A DNA stretch of 64,000 nt, taken from Mugil cephalus (lineage: Eukaryota > Chordata > Actinopteri > Mugiliformes > Mugilidae). Below the pieces are notes generated by a model that worked only from the letters and a program-made list of their open reading frames with translations, ran no database searches and was not told the DNA's origin. Position 1 is the stretch's first letter. Every line of letters begins with the position of its first letter. Location: the NCBI RefSeq assembly GCF_022458985.1, contig NC_061790.1, forward strand, positions 17,526,397 through 17,590,396. The letters run 5' to 3'. Positions 1 to 11,982 of this stretch are shown piece after piece. The position numbers were made by a program, and so were the translations under genes.

Positions 1-59
1 CTGCTTCCAGCTCCACCTGCTTCATTGGGATACATAAATTGATTTCACGCCAGAATAGG

Positions 60-500
60 ATTTCAGCGTCTTATTTTGAGAGACATTTAGGGCCTGATTT
101 ACTGAGATCCCAAATAAGGGGCGCTAAGCCCATAGATTGCGTGTGTTGTTGGTTTGCGTGTTGCGGGTGACCTGCTAAGATTGCATGCACAGTTGACAAC
201 AGGTGCAAAAGTGGTGGAGACCGCCCTATTTAAATGAGGATGATTTTGCGCCTGCTACCTCTTTCTGTGGAATTGGAAGTGTCGGTGCAAGAGGCAAATA
301 AACATATGTTGGAGTTACAGCAAAGAAATATTAACATATTCAGGAGGAATGCATCTGTATCTGGAATGGCTGTCTGTGACAAGGTCAATGCTGTGGGGAA
401 AACAAGAAGAACAGCGGATGAAATTAAGAAAAGATGGCAAGACATAAAAAATAGAACAAAGGGAAAAAAAATCACTGATAATGAAACTTAAAAGCAAATG
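60..500 (+). mobile_element. Harbinger-type transposon remnant with Myb/SANT-like ORF
   Basis: The ORF at 234-491 (85 residues) reads like the second half of the Myb/SANT-like DNA-binding domain found in NAIF1-type proteins and in the accessory protein of PIF/Harbinger transposons. It has an ELEVSVQEANKH helix, then a VNAVGKTRRTADEIKKRWQDIK segment that matches the usual 'VNAVG..RT..EIKKKW.DIK' pattern. The middle of the domain, where the central tryptophan is normally found, looks eroded. The flank from about 90 (gggcctgatttactgagatc) resembles a transposon end. No transposase ORF and no matching inverted end were found, so this is probably an incomplete or non-autonomous copy. The family assignment rests on motif resemblance only. 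Confidence 0.5.
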
Positions 501-3500
501 AAACAAGTGGCTTCAGACTGACCTCGCTGGATAAGCAATGTGTCTCAATTATTTTTGCTTCTTTCATTCAAAAAATGTTGACGCGAGCGGAAAAAGATTG
601 ATTCTCTCCGTTGTGCCTATGACTCCTCCTCACAGCGATAACCGCAGCCATTTATGCCACCGCTGAGCCAGTTAAGACTTGGCTTTCAAACAAAAAACAG
701 TTTGAGCTTTGGTAAATCACACCAATATTTTGTGCGTTCTATCAGAAATGCCCGTATGTACCACATAGTCATTAAGCCAAACACACTAAATGGACTGCAC
801 GCCCTATTTCACCTGTTTGACCGACTCAACCCTCTTTGCGCCCCCTTAGTAGATCAGCTTCGTCATCAGTTTTTCCATGAGCAAACCTTAAAATCTGCTG
901 CTTAATCTCAAAAAATCAGTGGTTGAAAAATGACACAAGATGACACATCCAAATTCACCCACGTGTCTTCAAAAATATTAGGAAGTTGTGAATAGTAAAC
1001 CTTGGTTTATACTTCTGCAGTGGATTTACTCACAGCCCACACCATAGCCTGTGCTAGTGGCCTACTCAACTATGCTGATGGTTCTGCATGTCTGTTGTAA
1101 TCGCGCAGCCAAAATGCACCGTCATTTCTGTGTTTCTTTGCGCCCTTCAAAAGCGGGTGAGTGGATGGCGGCGGTCATTTTTACAGAGTAAACTGCAACA
1201 CAGAAACCAGAGAAGGCGTCGGGGTAGATGTGCGTGCGACCACCGACGTGGATGAGGAAACGCAAATACTCGTTACTGGGACTGTTTTTCCTGGATGTCT
1301 GTTTTCAGGATCATATATTATTTCTTTTCTAGTTGTTATGGAGGAAAAAAGACATTTTCAGAGTTCACTCAGCTAATTTCTCATAACTATCAGATTCAGT
1401 TTGTGAAATTCCATTGTGTAACCTGCTGTAGAATTTTCCAATTCAAGTTCCAATATCAATTTATAAAATCCTCAGATCATTCCTGCCTCCTCTTATTATA
1501 AATCTCGCTGCCGTCTTGCAGTACTGGTTTTGCTCAAAAAAATCTTGTGAGGCCACAATGACAATGAAATTTTTTCAATTTTCTCTTAAGGAATTCGTAT
1601 TGAATTGACTAGAATAAGGACCCTGTGAATTAGAAAACAGGAATCAGTAGCGATTCCCCTCCCTTACGTATCATATAAGGTCATATGTTGACATAATGTT
1701 ACATTTACATGACAACTGGCCCACATTTATTGCTAAAGCTGAGTTTCAAACTCAAAGTCAGTTATATACAAGCTGATGCTGCAGTTACACAGTACAACTT
1801 CATCTAAAACCAGTACATTGTACAGCGTACGCACACGAATGTGAAGCTACAGTGGCTGCTTTACTTGGAAGCCTTACAAAGAAAATGTACAGTAGTTTGC
1901 CAAAGACCATCTCCTTGCAACAAACTGAAACATGTGCACATGTGTGAGGCACATGGGTTTCCACAAACACTAAGTCAAGCTTTCCTCAAGCATTTCATGT
2001 GGAACAATTTGTTTAACTTTGAATTACGCAGCAGAGAGGTAGACATGAATTTGGTTGCAGTCGTCCCTCAGCCCGATGGTTGCTTCAGGGGGCTCAACCC
2101 TAATCGGATGGGAGACGTCCGTCCTCACAGCCAAGGTGTCAAAGGGATTGGGTTTCCAAAACTCCGACCCACGGAAGCCACTGAGCGACATGAGTGAACT
2201 GTTCTGTAAGCCTTCTCCCCTCAGTCTCCTATTCACCCACTCAATTACAGACACACCTTTTCTTTTTGTCTTTGTTCATTCGGTTATCCGCACTCCAACA
2301 CGCCCTTTTGAAATCTCTCTCTCGGTTCTTAATAGTTCTTTCATCATCTGCCTCTCTGCCTCTCTTTCCTGTTAGCCAGACATTATCACATGCAGAGGTC
2401 GCTGCAATGCTCAGGGGGCTTCTAGGATTACCTGCCGCCTTCCGGAGTATGCGTCGAGGCACATTACGGCCCGGCATCTGAACGCTCTGCTATTAGATCA
2501 CCGTTAATGTGCATTCAAATCGCACAGCGTGTTGGATCATGTTTAAACTTACAGGACAAAGCTAAGCACAAAGCCTTTTTATTTTTTTCCTTTGCCGTTT
2601 TCTTCTTCTTTTCCTTTTTTTTTGCAGCTGTTTGAGGTTTTATGCCATTCTCCCTATGTTAGGCAAAGAGAGAAAACAACAATTTGCCGTTTGGGCCGCA
2701 TGTCTGCTCCGTGCGCCACATTTGTTTCAGTCAACAACTCCACAATGATAGAGAGCGGTTGTTATTCTAACCCCAAAATTTGGAATTAGTTCCTGGAAAA
2801 ATGATTTTAAAGCAAGTTTGTGGACACATTAAATATTATTTTTGACATGCCACGCCGCATGCCTAAATGGTTTAGAGACTTCCTGTCCTCTCCTATCCTT
2901 CTCTCTGTCCTTTAACTGCCCCCCTCCCCTCTCCCTCTTTTTTTTTTTTTTTTTGTTGTCCGCTAAACCTGTCACTTTGATGAGTTGTGTGCAGTCTTCT
3001 CAGGGGCCGTTATGCCTCCACCAGGGCCTCAGTCCTTCCTGGTACAGTGCGGTCTTTGATGTAGTATTCCTTGAGCTCCATGCGGGTAGACCTTAGCCCT
3101 GGCTGCCTGAACCTAACTCCAACTTCTACCATGCATATTTTAACACCACATATCGGATCTTGGTCGAGGTGAAAAGCTGGAGTTGGCGTCGTCGTTCAGA
3201 CTTGACCGTCCTGTGGCTGCGCGTCCACCACCAGTTGGCCAGCGGCGGTCCGTGCAGGACTTCGCAGGCTGTTCCCTTTCTGCTGCACCCTCAGGGAGCT
3301 GGCTCTGAGCCTCTGCGGCATGTTGTGAAGTATATCTGGGGCCCGAAAACAAAAGATGTTGTCTTAGAGCCTGAAAATGAGGCTGCTTTAGTTTGCCTGT
3401 TCCTCAGTAACAATATAATTGTGGAATCAATCAGCCAAGACCGGTTATATAAATGGCCAGATAAGGTTTTGTGAAATAATATCACAAATGCAAGCAGACA

Positions 3501-5089
3501 AAAGTAAAACAGTCTTTGTTTTCTGGGGAAAGGAGAGGCACAATAGAATACAGTGAACTCTACGCAGCTTATTAGTACCAGGTTATTATTATTAGAGACG
3601 ACTACAAAGCACTGGATGGCTTTGGCTTTGACTGGCCTCGGGGCCAGCTGTGAACAAGCGCCTCACTACTGCAGATGATTACAGCTTGCTACATGAACTG
3701 TGTCCTAATTCTGGTGGACAGCTGAAATTAAAGCCAGGTACGGCCCTCTGCCTTCCCAGCATTCCCCGTGATAAACCTTCCCTCCCCACTGAGAAGAATC
3801 AGTTGTTTGTGAGCAAAATGCATTTCTACCAGGGTCTCCAGTCTGGAAAAGAGGACGCATCTTTTCCCGGGCTAAGATGACATGCGCTGATTAATTTGAA
3901 TTTGATTTCTGCACGTTGCCCAGCATGACCTTCCAATTTATGTGACAGGTTTAAATCAAAACAGGCATTGTATTGAGCATATGTCTTTGCAAACTTTGCG
4001 TGCACCATCTACTTCTTCCACCATAAATTACCTCTTTCATAACTGTTTAATCAAAGTGGTTTTTCGTCTAAACTACGTTGCTCCTCATAACAAAAAGATC
4101 AAATTTATCATTTCCTTATTTTGTATTTCAAGCCACAAAAATATCTAATAAATAAACACAGGAACTGGTTTTATTATTATTATAATTAATACCATCCTTT
4201 CTCTTTTCTTTTCTTTTTAAGCTTTGGTGAAATGCCAAGTTGGACATAAACTATGTCCTTTCCCTGGATTAGGTTCATTGTAAAGTAAAAAACACTGAGT
4301 GGGAAATGCATTCATTCAGACGGATCCCTTGCCTCTAAGGTTTTAGAGCAACAACACTTACCCGGGGCTTTTGTAGTTGTGGGTGGGGAGGGAGAGAGGA
4401 AACAGAGAGAGTATTTAAAAAGTAGTTATTAAACTTAACCTAGAAGAGCAGCCAACACATCTGAAGAGTAATCTATAATTTAAGTAAACTGATGCGTCAA
4501 GAATGGGAGTGCCCCTATTAAGGAATTATGTGGTAGGATTTCAGATAATTAGAGGCCGTTTACTGTCTGTGGAAGAAGAGTTGGTGAAAGCATACTTTGG
4601 CCATTTAATAACGGTCTCATAAAACATGTCACCTCCCTACTAGCTAACTTCGACATTGTCCAGTGAAACTGTTTTTACAAGTCAGGGGCTTTATTTAAAG
4701 TGTAAAATGTTCTATTATTCAGGCAAAATAAAAAAGGTTATATTGGTCTTTATTTATTTATTGTGGCAAGTCATTGCAGTTTTCCTCTAAACAAGGCTTC
4801 TAACATATCTGTAAAACCAACTTTAGTTACTGTACATCTTCACTGTTGCCTACGGAAGGGGATTAGGGACAGTTCTATAAATAAGGTGTACGAGTTTTTT
4901 ATATTTATATAATGGCCCTAATCCGCTTCCGTCGTTACCTGTAGTTGTGATATTTGGAAATGTGATTATTTCTGTTCATTTACTATTAGCAAAGTGCAAG
5001 CAAGCCCCTGCTAGGACTTCCGTCACTCATGTTTTCTCTCTTTTCTTTACTTCTTGTAATAGCCTTTTTTCCGCGTTACAGTATCTGTC
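501..5089. other. Intergenic, no gene seen
   Basis: No ORF here has recognisable domain content or a convincing set of splice sites. The stretch is AT-rich, with a pyrimidine-rich and T-rich tract around 2,570-2,625 and a poly-T run near 2,938-2,954. A 'tttatacttctgc' segment at about 1,007 recurs near 60,955, which hints at a shared interspersed repeat. Confidence 0.6.
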
Positions 5090-5548
5090 GCCTCGAGCGA
5101 CCATTTTTAAGTTTTCTCAAATCTCGTGACAACGCGCATGAGCCGCGTGTGCGGTGGCGCGGTGCGGCAGCGAGCGGGTTAAAGCAGATGGTGTGACCGT
5201 CCTATCAGTGCTCCTCGGCGGAGTCCCAGCCCACCGCCCCCCGCCCCCTGCCTCCGTCCTCTCCGGAGAGAGGGAGAGCAGAGAGCCGGGGCTTGTGTGT
5301 TATGTGTGTGGCTGTTTGTCATTCTGGCAGGACACACTCCCACGAGAAACAGTCCGCCTTCCTCAAGACTTGTTGCTGACTCTTCGGGTTGTATTGTTTG
5401 TTTAAGGACGCTTGCGGATAATTCTTTTTTTTTTTTTTTTTTTTTTTTTTTTGAAAACGGAGCAGGCTGATTTTTTTTACGAAGCGCCGCGTGCTGCTGC
5501 TCCCACCGGCGATAACAATCGCAAAGCACCGGGAGACACAAAAACACG
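5090..5548 (+). promoter_or_regulatory. disp1: Probable disp1 promoter and non-coding first exon
   Basis: This is the most GC- and CpG-rich patch upstream of the disp1 coding region, in otherwise AT-rich DNA. It has tracts such as ccgccccccgccccctgcc near 5,233 and cgcgccgc-like runs near 5,140-5,170. The stretch ends in a candidate donor, ACG|GTAGGA, with GT at 5,549-5,550. The first coding exon begins at a clear acceptor (ccccag|AGGAG at 11,246/11,247) only 41 nt before the ATG, so a spliced upstream 5' UTR exon must exist. This is the best candidate on the same strand. The exact transcription start cannot be read and another first exon is possible. Confidence 0.4.
5425..5452. repeat. Poly-T run (28 nt)
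   Basis: An uninterrupted run of 28 T lies inside the proposed disp1 first exon. It is either a length-variable homopolymer or the tail of a retroposed sequence inserted in the opposite orientation. Confidence 0.9.
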
Positions 5549-8500
5549 GTAGGACACAAGGAACGCTGGTCACTCTCCACTAAGTTCCTCTCTGCAGTCC
5601 TATTCATACTGGTTCTTTGGATTCTGTGACTTTTTTAGACGTAAATTTCAGCCGCGTAGTGCGTTAACGTTCCCAGTAGTAGTAGAAAATCTGAATTGGG
5701 TCTCGTGTTCAGTTCGGGTCCATGCGTCTCCCTCGCTGAGCGTCAGCGTGTCTGTCCAAGAGGTTTGGCTGGAAGCAGAGCCTCACTTCAGCATTTTCTC
5801 TATACATCTGATGTCAATAATTCCCCCATTGTTGTCACTGTGTGGCAGATCAGCTCTGACTGAAGTCAGCATAAGAAAACGTCCCTCCAGAAAAGTATTA
5901 ATTGATGTCTTCGCCCTCAGAGGATTGGAGCTGTCATGGGCTTGTATGTGCTCATCCTCCCGTTTTGCTCACGGATTAACTTGAATTTGTCCTGCAGTAG
6001 TTACCATGATGTTTGTTCTTTGTATCTCAACAATTAAAAAGTAGCCAGAATTTACCATCCACTCAATCCCTGAATGTGATGGAGGAATAAATCCATTCTT
6101 GTTTTACATGTATATAATGCTACTGTTCTATTAACAATTGCAATGAATTTCTAGCATCTACTACTAATTTTAGTCTTTCAGTTACGCATTAGAATAAAAA
6201 AAATTCCCTCTGAACTTCATCAATTCATTTGTCATTCTAATAATAGTTTGAACCACTTGGAACCATCTAACGATCAGAGCGTCCTGGCAGATTTTGACAA
6301 TCAGCCACCCATGTGTGCAGCAGCCCAGCTGTGAGTGAGTGCCCTGGATGGGGGTAGGGGGGTGCTCGATATATATCCAGACTCTCTCCTGACAACCAGA
6401 AACACGTCAAAGAATATGTGCCTTGAGGCTGCGTCGAGGATGCGTGCGCGGAGCAGGGACGACTGCCTCCTGTTGACGTTATTATTATTATTATTGTTAT
6501 CAGAAGCAGTGTTGTTATTAACCATCTCTTGACTGATTCCTGGTAATAGGTGCCTATTAGCGTTAATTAAAGGGGCGCGGGACGTCTTGTGCTGCGCGGC
6601 CGCCTGTCGCCCAAGGTCTCTCTTTCTCTCACACCACATAATCATAAACCTCACATGAAAGACGGCAGAAGAAACACCCCGTCATCACCTGCGTTGTTCC
6701 AGGCCTCTTGCGCTGGGAATCCTTGTACACATTGGGTATTAGTCTGCCTTTTTTGTTTGTTTAACATTTAAATTCACTAAATGATTCTTCTGATCAAAGA
6801 CCCGTGTGGATTGAAGGCAGGCTGTTAGTAGCTTTATCCCTTGTGGTCTATGTAATCCCTTAAAGCTGCGGGTTTTATGCTGAAAATGAGGGGGGAAATG
6901 ACACTTTGCCGGAGTTTGATGTGTCGGATTAAGCGGGATGGATGGTTTAGGATTCAAGGTGACTTGGTTTTCTACCAAAGAGTTTACATCCATTGTAGTG
7001 TGAGGCTGACTTTACCCATCGTACCTTGTTGGTTTCATTTGTTCCCCTCTTTGAACTCGAGGAGGACGTCTTATTTCCACTGCTCTTAATGACACTTGCT
7101 ACAGTGTGTTTCATTCAGGTATTCAGGCTCACCTTTAGAACTGCAGCTCTAGAAGCCCTTCTGAAGCCTTTCCTCCAGTTGTTCATGGCGCGGCTCGGTC
7201 CAGCTGTCAGCTTTTATTTTGAAGAGAGACACAAGACCCTGCTTGTGTCCGCACAGTCTGCCCTAGATGTCTCACCTGCCTGTCAACGCTCCGCTTCGGT
7301 ACACACACACACACGGTCCCGTATGCACACACGCGAAGCCCGAGCTGAATTCCTTCGGATGCACTCAGCGCACTTGTTTACGTATTTAGTGTAACGTAGC
7401 AAGGGGATGTATTCTTGTACAGTAAGAATATTTTTTAAACCTAATCTCCTTTATACTGTCTCGCTTCCCACCCACCCCTTTTTAAGTAATTACAGGCTTT
7501 TGACAGCTGTGGGAGCCAGACTAATGACTTCATCTGGGTTTCCCTCAGCACTCTGCTATTCTGAGCTCTCCGGGCTTCGGAGTTATTCTTCCTCTCCTCC
7601 CCTTTCCCCAGCCCCGTCCTCCCAGCCACCCCTGACCCGCCGGGGCTGCCATGCTCATGTTTCGCCACTCACTCACGCTGAGGTGTCACAGAGCGCATTG
7701 GTCGCATACGCAGCGTGTCTCGCACTCACTGCTGGATGGGAAAAGCGGGCGAGTGTGTATCGTCTAGCACTCAGATGCAAGCGCATCCATTTTGCAGTGA
7801 AATATTTCTTGGGGGTCAAGGTTTGAGTGAAATGAAGCCCTGTGAGTGAATGACTGAGCGTGTGTGCGCGTAGCTTTCTTGGAAGGTTGGAGTAAATATT
7901 TAAGGTAAAGCTCGCGGCGCACATGTAGGATTTTAGATGAACTTAGTATAAACTAAGAGATACCTCTACATTTAACAAACCCTTAGACGTCAGAGTAGTT
8001 GGGAAGTGGCTTCAGGGACACTGAATAGTATTTTGACACTACAAAGTAATCATATTTGGCAGGATATGGGTGCCTTATCAAAGCACCGCGGCTATCAGTT
8101 TAGGTCTGCCGCATCTGAAACGTTTTCCACGTCATCAGGCTCTAGTTCAAGGCTTTTATCTGGCGATGGAATCGCAGATATCAGATTTTGAGTCCCTTTC
8201 TTCACGCATCCCGAGTGAATTGTTCACAGTAAGACCTGGCACGCTGTGTCTCGAGTTCTTCACCGAAACACCGAAGCTGAAACGGAACAGTTGTTACATA
8301 TTTCAAATGGAAGGGTTGTTTTGCTCTACACTCGCCTCGCATCTTATCTCGAGTTATCACATATAACAACTGCTCAATCACAAATGGTTTAAGATAAATA
8401 AGGCGGAACTAACAGTTATTTAATCAGTACTGTTTTAGATATGAGAATTTGGTGTTTTATGTTTCTGTATTTTGTGAAAATTTGACTGCCGGACAAAAGC

Positions 8501-11246
8501 ATTTGAAAACGGAGAACTTCACACAAGCTCACTTGCCGACTCCTTGCATTTCTTTTCCTATTAAATAGATATATATTGTTTGGTAATTGATAGTGATAGT
8601 AGAGTTTGACAGAAAATAGAGGAAGAAAGAGTAGCGGATGACCTGCGTCTCTTGCCAAGGCTGAAATTATTTCTGTGTTTGAATACATGTCAGTCCTCGC
8701 CTGAACTGATCCAGTCACACGTTCGTGCAGATGTTGAAACACTGAGTCAAACAGCTCTGTCTTTAGTTCACATTTTACACGTTAGCCGTTAGTGAAGCTC
8801 AGCACCAGGATCTACAGTTCCTTCTTATGATCAGTAATCATTTCATGGTTTCTAACCATAGAAGTGGAAAAGCTGCAAGCGCACATTATTTTACTTGAAA
8901 ATTTCTAATCGCTACAACGATTTTTCATGTTTCTATTCAGTTTCTGCCTCCCTCAAACACTTTGCACACGTACTCACGCTAAAGTCTACGTAGTCGTACA
9001 GTTATTTCATCCAGGCTCTTGTTGTGTTTCTGGAGCTCTGGCTCAGATGTAGCAGCACAGCTCATCTCGACCTTGCATTACCTGTGAAACGCAGCTGCAT
9101 TTGAAGTGTATCAGGCCGACCTACGCCTCCACAAAACTGCGGACGCATCTCGTCCCTCTCTCCCGGTCCTGCCACGCTAAAACAACCACAGAATCGCATT
9201 TTCACTGCGCGGCCTCCTGCGAGTATTTTGTAATTTAAGCTGAAACATAGGGGCTGTGTCTGTAGCATAACGTGAACCTTCTGTTTGTTCTCGCTCTGCT
9301 GGAACCTTTTTTTTTTTTTTTTTTTTTTTTAAACCTCCCGATGAAGAGCGTCTCTTTCTTTGTAATCCACACAAACAGTGCCAGTTCACGCTCCGTAAAT
9401 CATATTGATCTGAAACGGCCCCTATTTGATGTGACTGTTATGACTCCAGTTTGAGGACATAAAATTTCACTTCAGTTCGCCAAGTATGCATCAGCGGTGA
9501 TTGACCGATTATCAGGGAAAAAACAAAACAAGGCTTCCTTTCAACTTCATCAGGCAACAGTTTGTTTGTTTGCTTGTGTGACTGATTTCCATGACGGCCC
9601 TGGCATTTTTTCACTGATGCCTCGATCGCTTTTAAAATCATCTGCAGGAACTTGTAGATCCTATATGTTCGATGTCGCTTTACGTTACATAGAGGCTGAG
9701 CCTCGCTTTCATTAACTTTGACTTTACTGTCAAAGAGAACAATGTGCAACACACATTAATCTCCAACTCGTGTGTTGACGCATTGCAGATGACAATGCCT
9801 CTTCAGAGAAGTACATCATTTTTTGTGTAAATGTTCTTGCATATGTAATGTCATTAGTGTTTCCGCAGTTATTTTTGCTGATTATACGCTTCGGAGCCCT
9901 CTCATTTTCCTCCTCCGCTCTCCCTTGCCTCTCTCCCCGCTCCTGGCACGCCGAGGACTGGTTGTTTGGGGTTTTTTTTAAGAGATTGTTCGGTCTAAAA
10001 ACAGACAAGCTTGTTGTATTAGACCGGATCCCAGCTCTTTTATTTACACACTAGATGAGGAGAACTTACATTTGCACGGCATGTTCACAGCGAGCGATCC
10101 AGTCCTCCTCTACCTTATCCACGTCTGCCCCAGAAACACAAAAAGCTGAGGACATTTTACAGTTTTTCTGTCTTTGTCTCTTTCCTGTTTTCCTTGCTTG
10201 CATAGCTGTTAAACAGTTATTTTCTTTTTGATATGTCAGTTTTCGAGACACATGCATAAGCAGTGTGACAAATCTCCATTTGCTTCAAATCAAGAGTCCT
10301 GTTCCCGCCAAGTAACCGATACACAACCAGAAACATGGATCCCTTTTGATCAGGAATTCAGAATTCAACATCAGAGTCGTGTCCGTCAAGCAGCCATCGG
10401 GAGACAGTTAGCTAACTTAAGCATAATGACTGGAAACAAGAGGACGGGGAGCGTGGCTGTGTCAAAAAACACGTATGATTGCTCCAAAGCTCATTAATTA
10501 CCACGTTAATTGTCATTTCTTTAATCCCCACAAACACCAAAGCATCAGAATCAGTCCGCGGTTTGTTTGTTACTGGTTTTTTTTTGCGGAAGGTTGGTGA
10601 TTTCCTGGAGACGTTTTTCTCTGTTGCGACAAGACTCCACAGAGTCACTGCTCCCGGCCAAGAAATAAGCACATTACTCTGTATACAGCCAGCACGACTT
10701 GTCTTGTTTACTCTTTGGTTTTATGGGGATTAATCAAACCACAAAGGATTTTATTTTATTTTTTTTTAAACTTCAGTCGGAGAAGTTATTCTGTAGCTTC
10801 ATATTTAACAGACTGCCAGACGTATTGAGTATTAACCCTTCATCATTCTGCTGGGTGGTATATGGGACATCTGTAGCTTCTGAGTGAAAAGTTTGAGTAA
10901 ATGCTGCATGCAAGTGGACATTTCCATTGATAAAAGCCATTATATGCTTCAACGAACACATATTTTTCAAAACAAATAAATCCAGGCGAACCCAGCAACT
11001 TCTTTTTTTTTTTGATTACTTGAGAACAACACCACTTAGAGTGATTCTGACTTTTGTGGTAGAAACTTCAGAGTCTTGTCTTTCAAAAGAGACCAAGACA
11101 ATGCACGAGCTCCAAAAAGTACAAAAATATAAGTATACAACGTGTGCGATTAACAGTTTGTGCTTTATAATAAAAAATCTAACAAGTACTGTAACACTTC
11201 ATCAGTGCGTTGCTGGAAAGATAAAGTTTTTTCTCTTCTTCCCCAG
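5549..11246 (+). other. Probable disp1 5' UTR intron
   Basis: No coding region is recognised in this interval. It would be the intron between the putative first exon and the first coding exon. Visible contents are an ATT trinucleotide run at about 6,478-6,497, a poly-T run of 24 nt at 9,307-9,330, and several AT-rich tracts. ORFs up to about 140 residues occur but show no domain signature. Confidence 0.45.
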
Positions 11247-11287
11247 AGGAGTGACAGTGTCCGTGCGAGGCCGACTGGGAAAGGACC

Positions 11288-11982
11288 ATGGCCCTGAGCG
11301 ATGCAAGCTGCGACCCTCTGGCCCTCAGCAACGGAGGCCACCATCCTCTCGGCGCCAACGGAAATGCTCCTTCAAGCACCTGTGCGCCCGTCAGCAATGG
11401 GCAGGACCCTCTCACAGCTGCCTCTAGTGGTGACTCCCTCCCAGCAGAGGGAGATGAAGACGCTACAGTTAAGAACGCGGCGTCCAAACCGCAGCAGAGG
11501 TCGCATGTTATCCAGAGAGCGAGCCGGCCGAGCCAGAACGGTGGCGTGGTCAAACTGAACGGCTCCCTGGGGAATCTCCCCCCCTCGTCGGCTGCCTCTA
11601 CCCCCCCTGCTGTCACAGACTCCCAAAGGCTGGCCAGACACCACCTCCCCTCCACCCTGTCCCCGTCCCCGTCCCCTCCCTCTCCTCCTCACCAGCAACC
11701 ACCGCTCTGCTGCCAGCACTGTCACTTCCACTCCACACTGTGCTGCCCCTGTGGACAGCAGGAGTGTCCGCTCTTCCAGAATCCAGGCAAAACGGGCCCG
11801 GGACCCGGCTCCGTTCCCCACACCGGGACCGCTTCATCCTGCCCGTGCTGCCTCTCCGCCTGCACATACTGTCACCCACATCCCCATCCTCCTCACCCAT
11901 CCTCACCCCTCTCTCTCCATCACCACCATCACCAACGCTGGCAAGAGCACCTCCAGAGTCAGACACATGCACCTAGGATCGG
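11288..11982 (+). CDS. disp1: disp1 coding exon 1 (N-terminal cytoplasmic region)
   Basis: Encodes residues 1-231 and two bases of codon 232. The acceptor is at 11,246/11,247 and the donor is ATCGG|GTATGT at 11,982/11,983. The product is low-complexity and cytoplasmic: Ser/Pro-rich to about residue 140, a Cys/His cluster at 141-160 and 185-200, and five histidines at 211-215. No membrane segment is present. The ORF reads on beyond the donor into the intron, but GTATGT and the phase match to the next exon support splicing here. Confidence 0.93.

Noticed and set aside
1007..1060. 'tttatacttctgc' segment shared with about 60,955
   Set aside because: Only about 13 bases match before the copies diverge, too little to define a repeat family.
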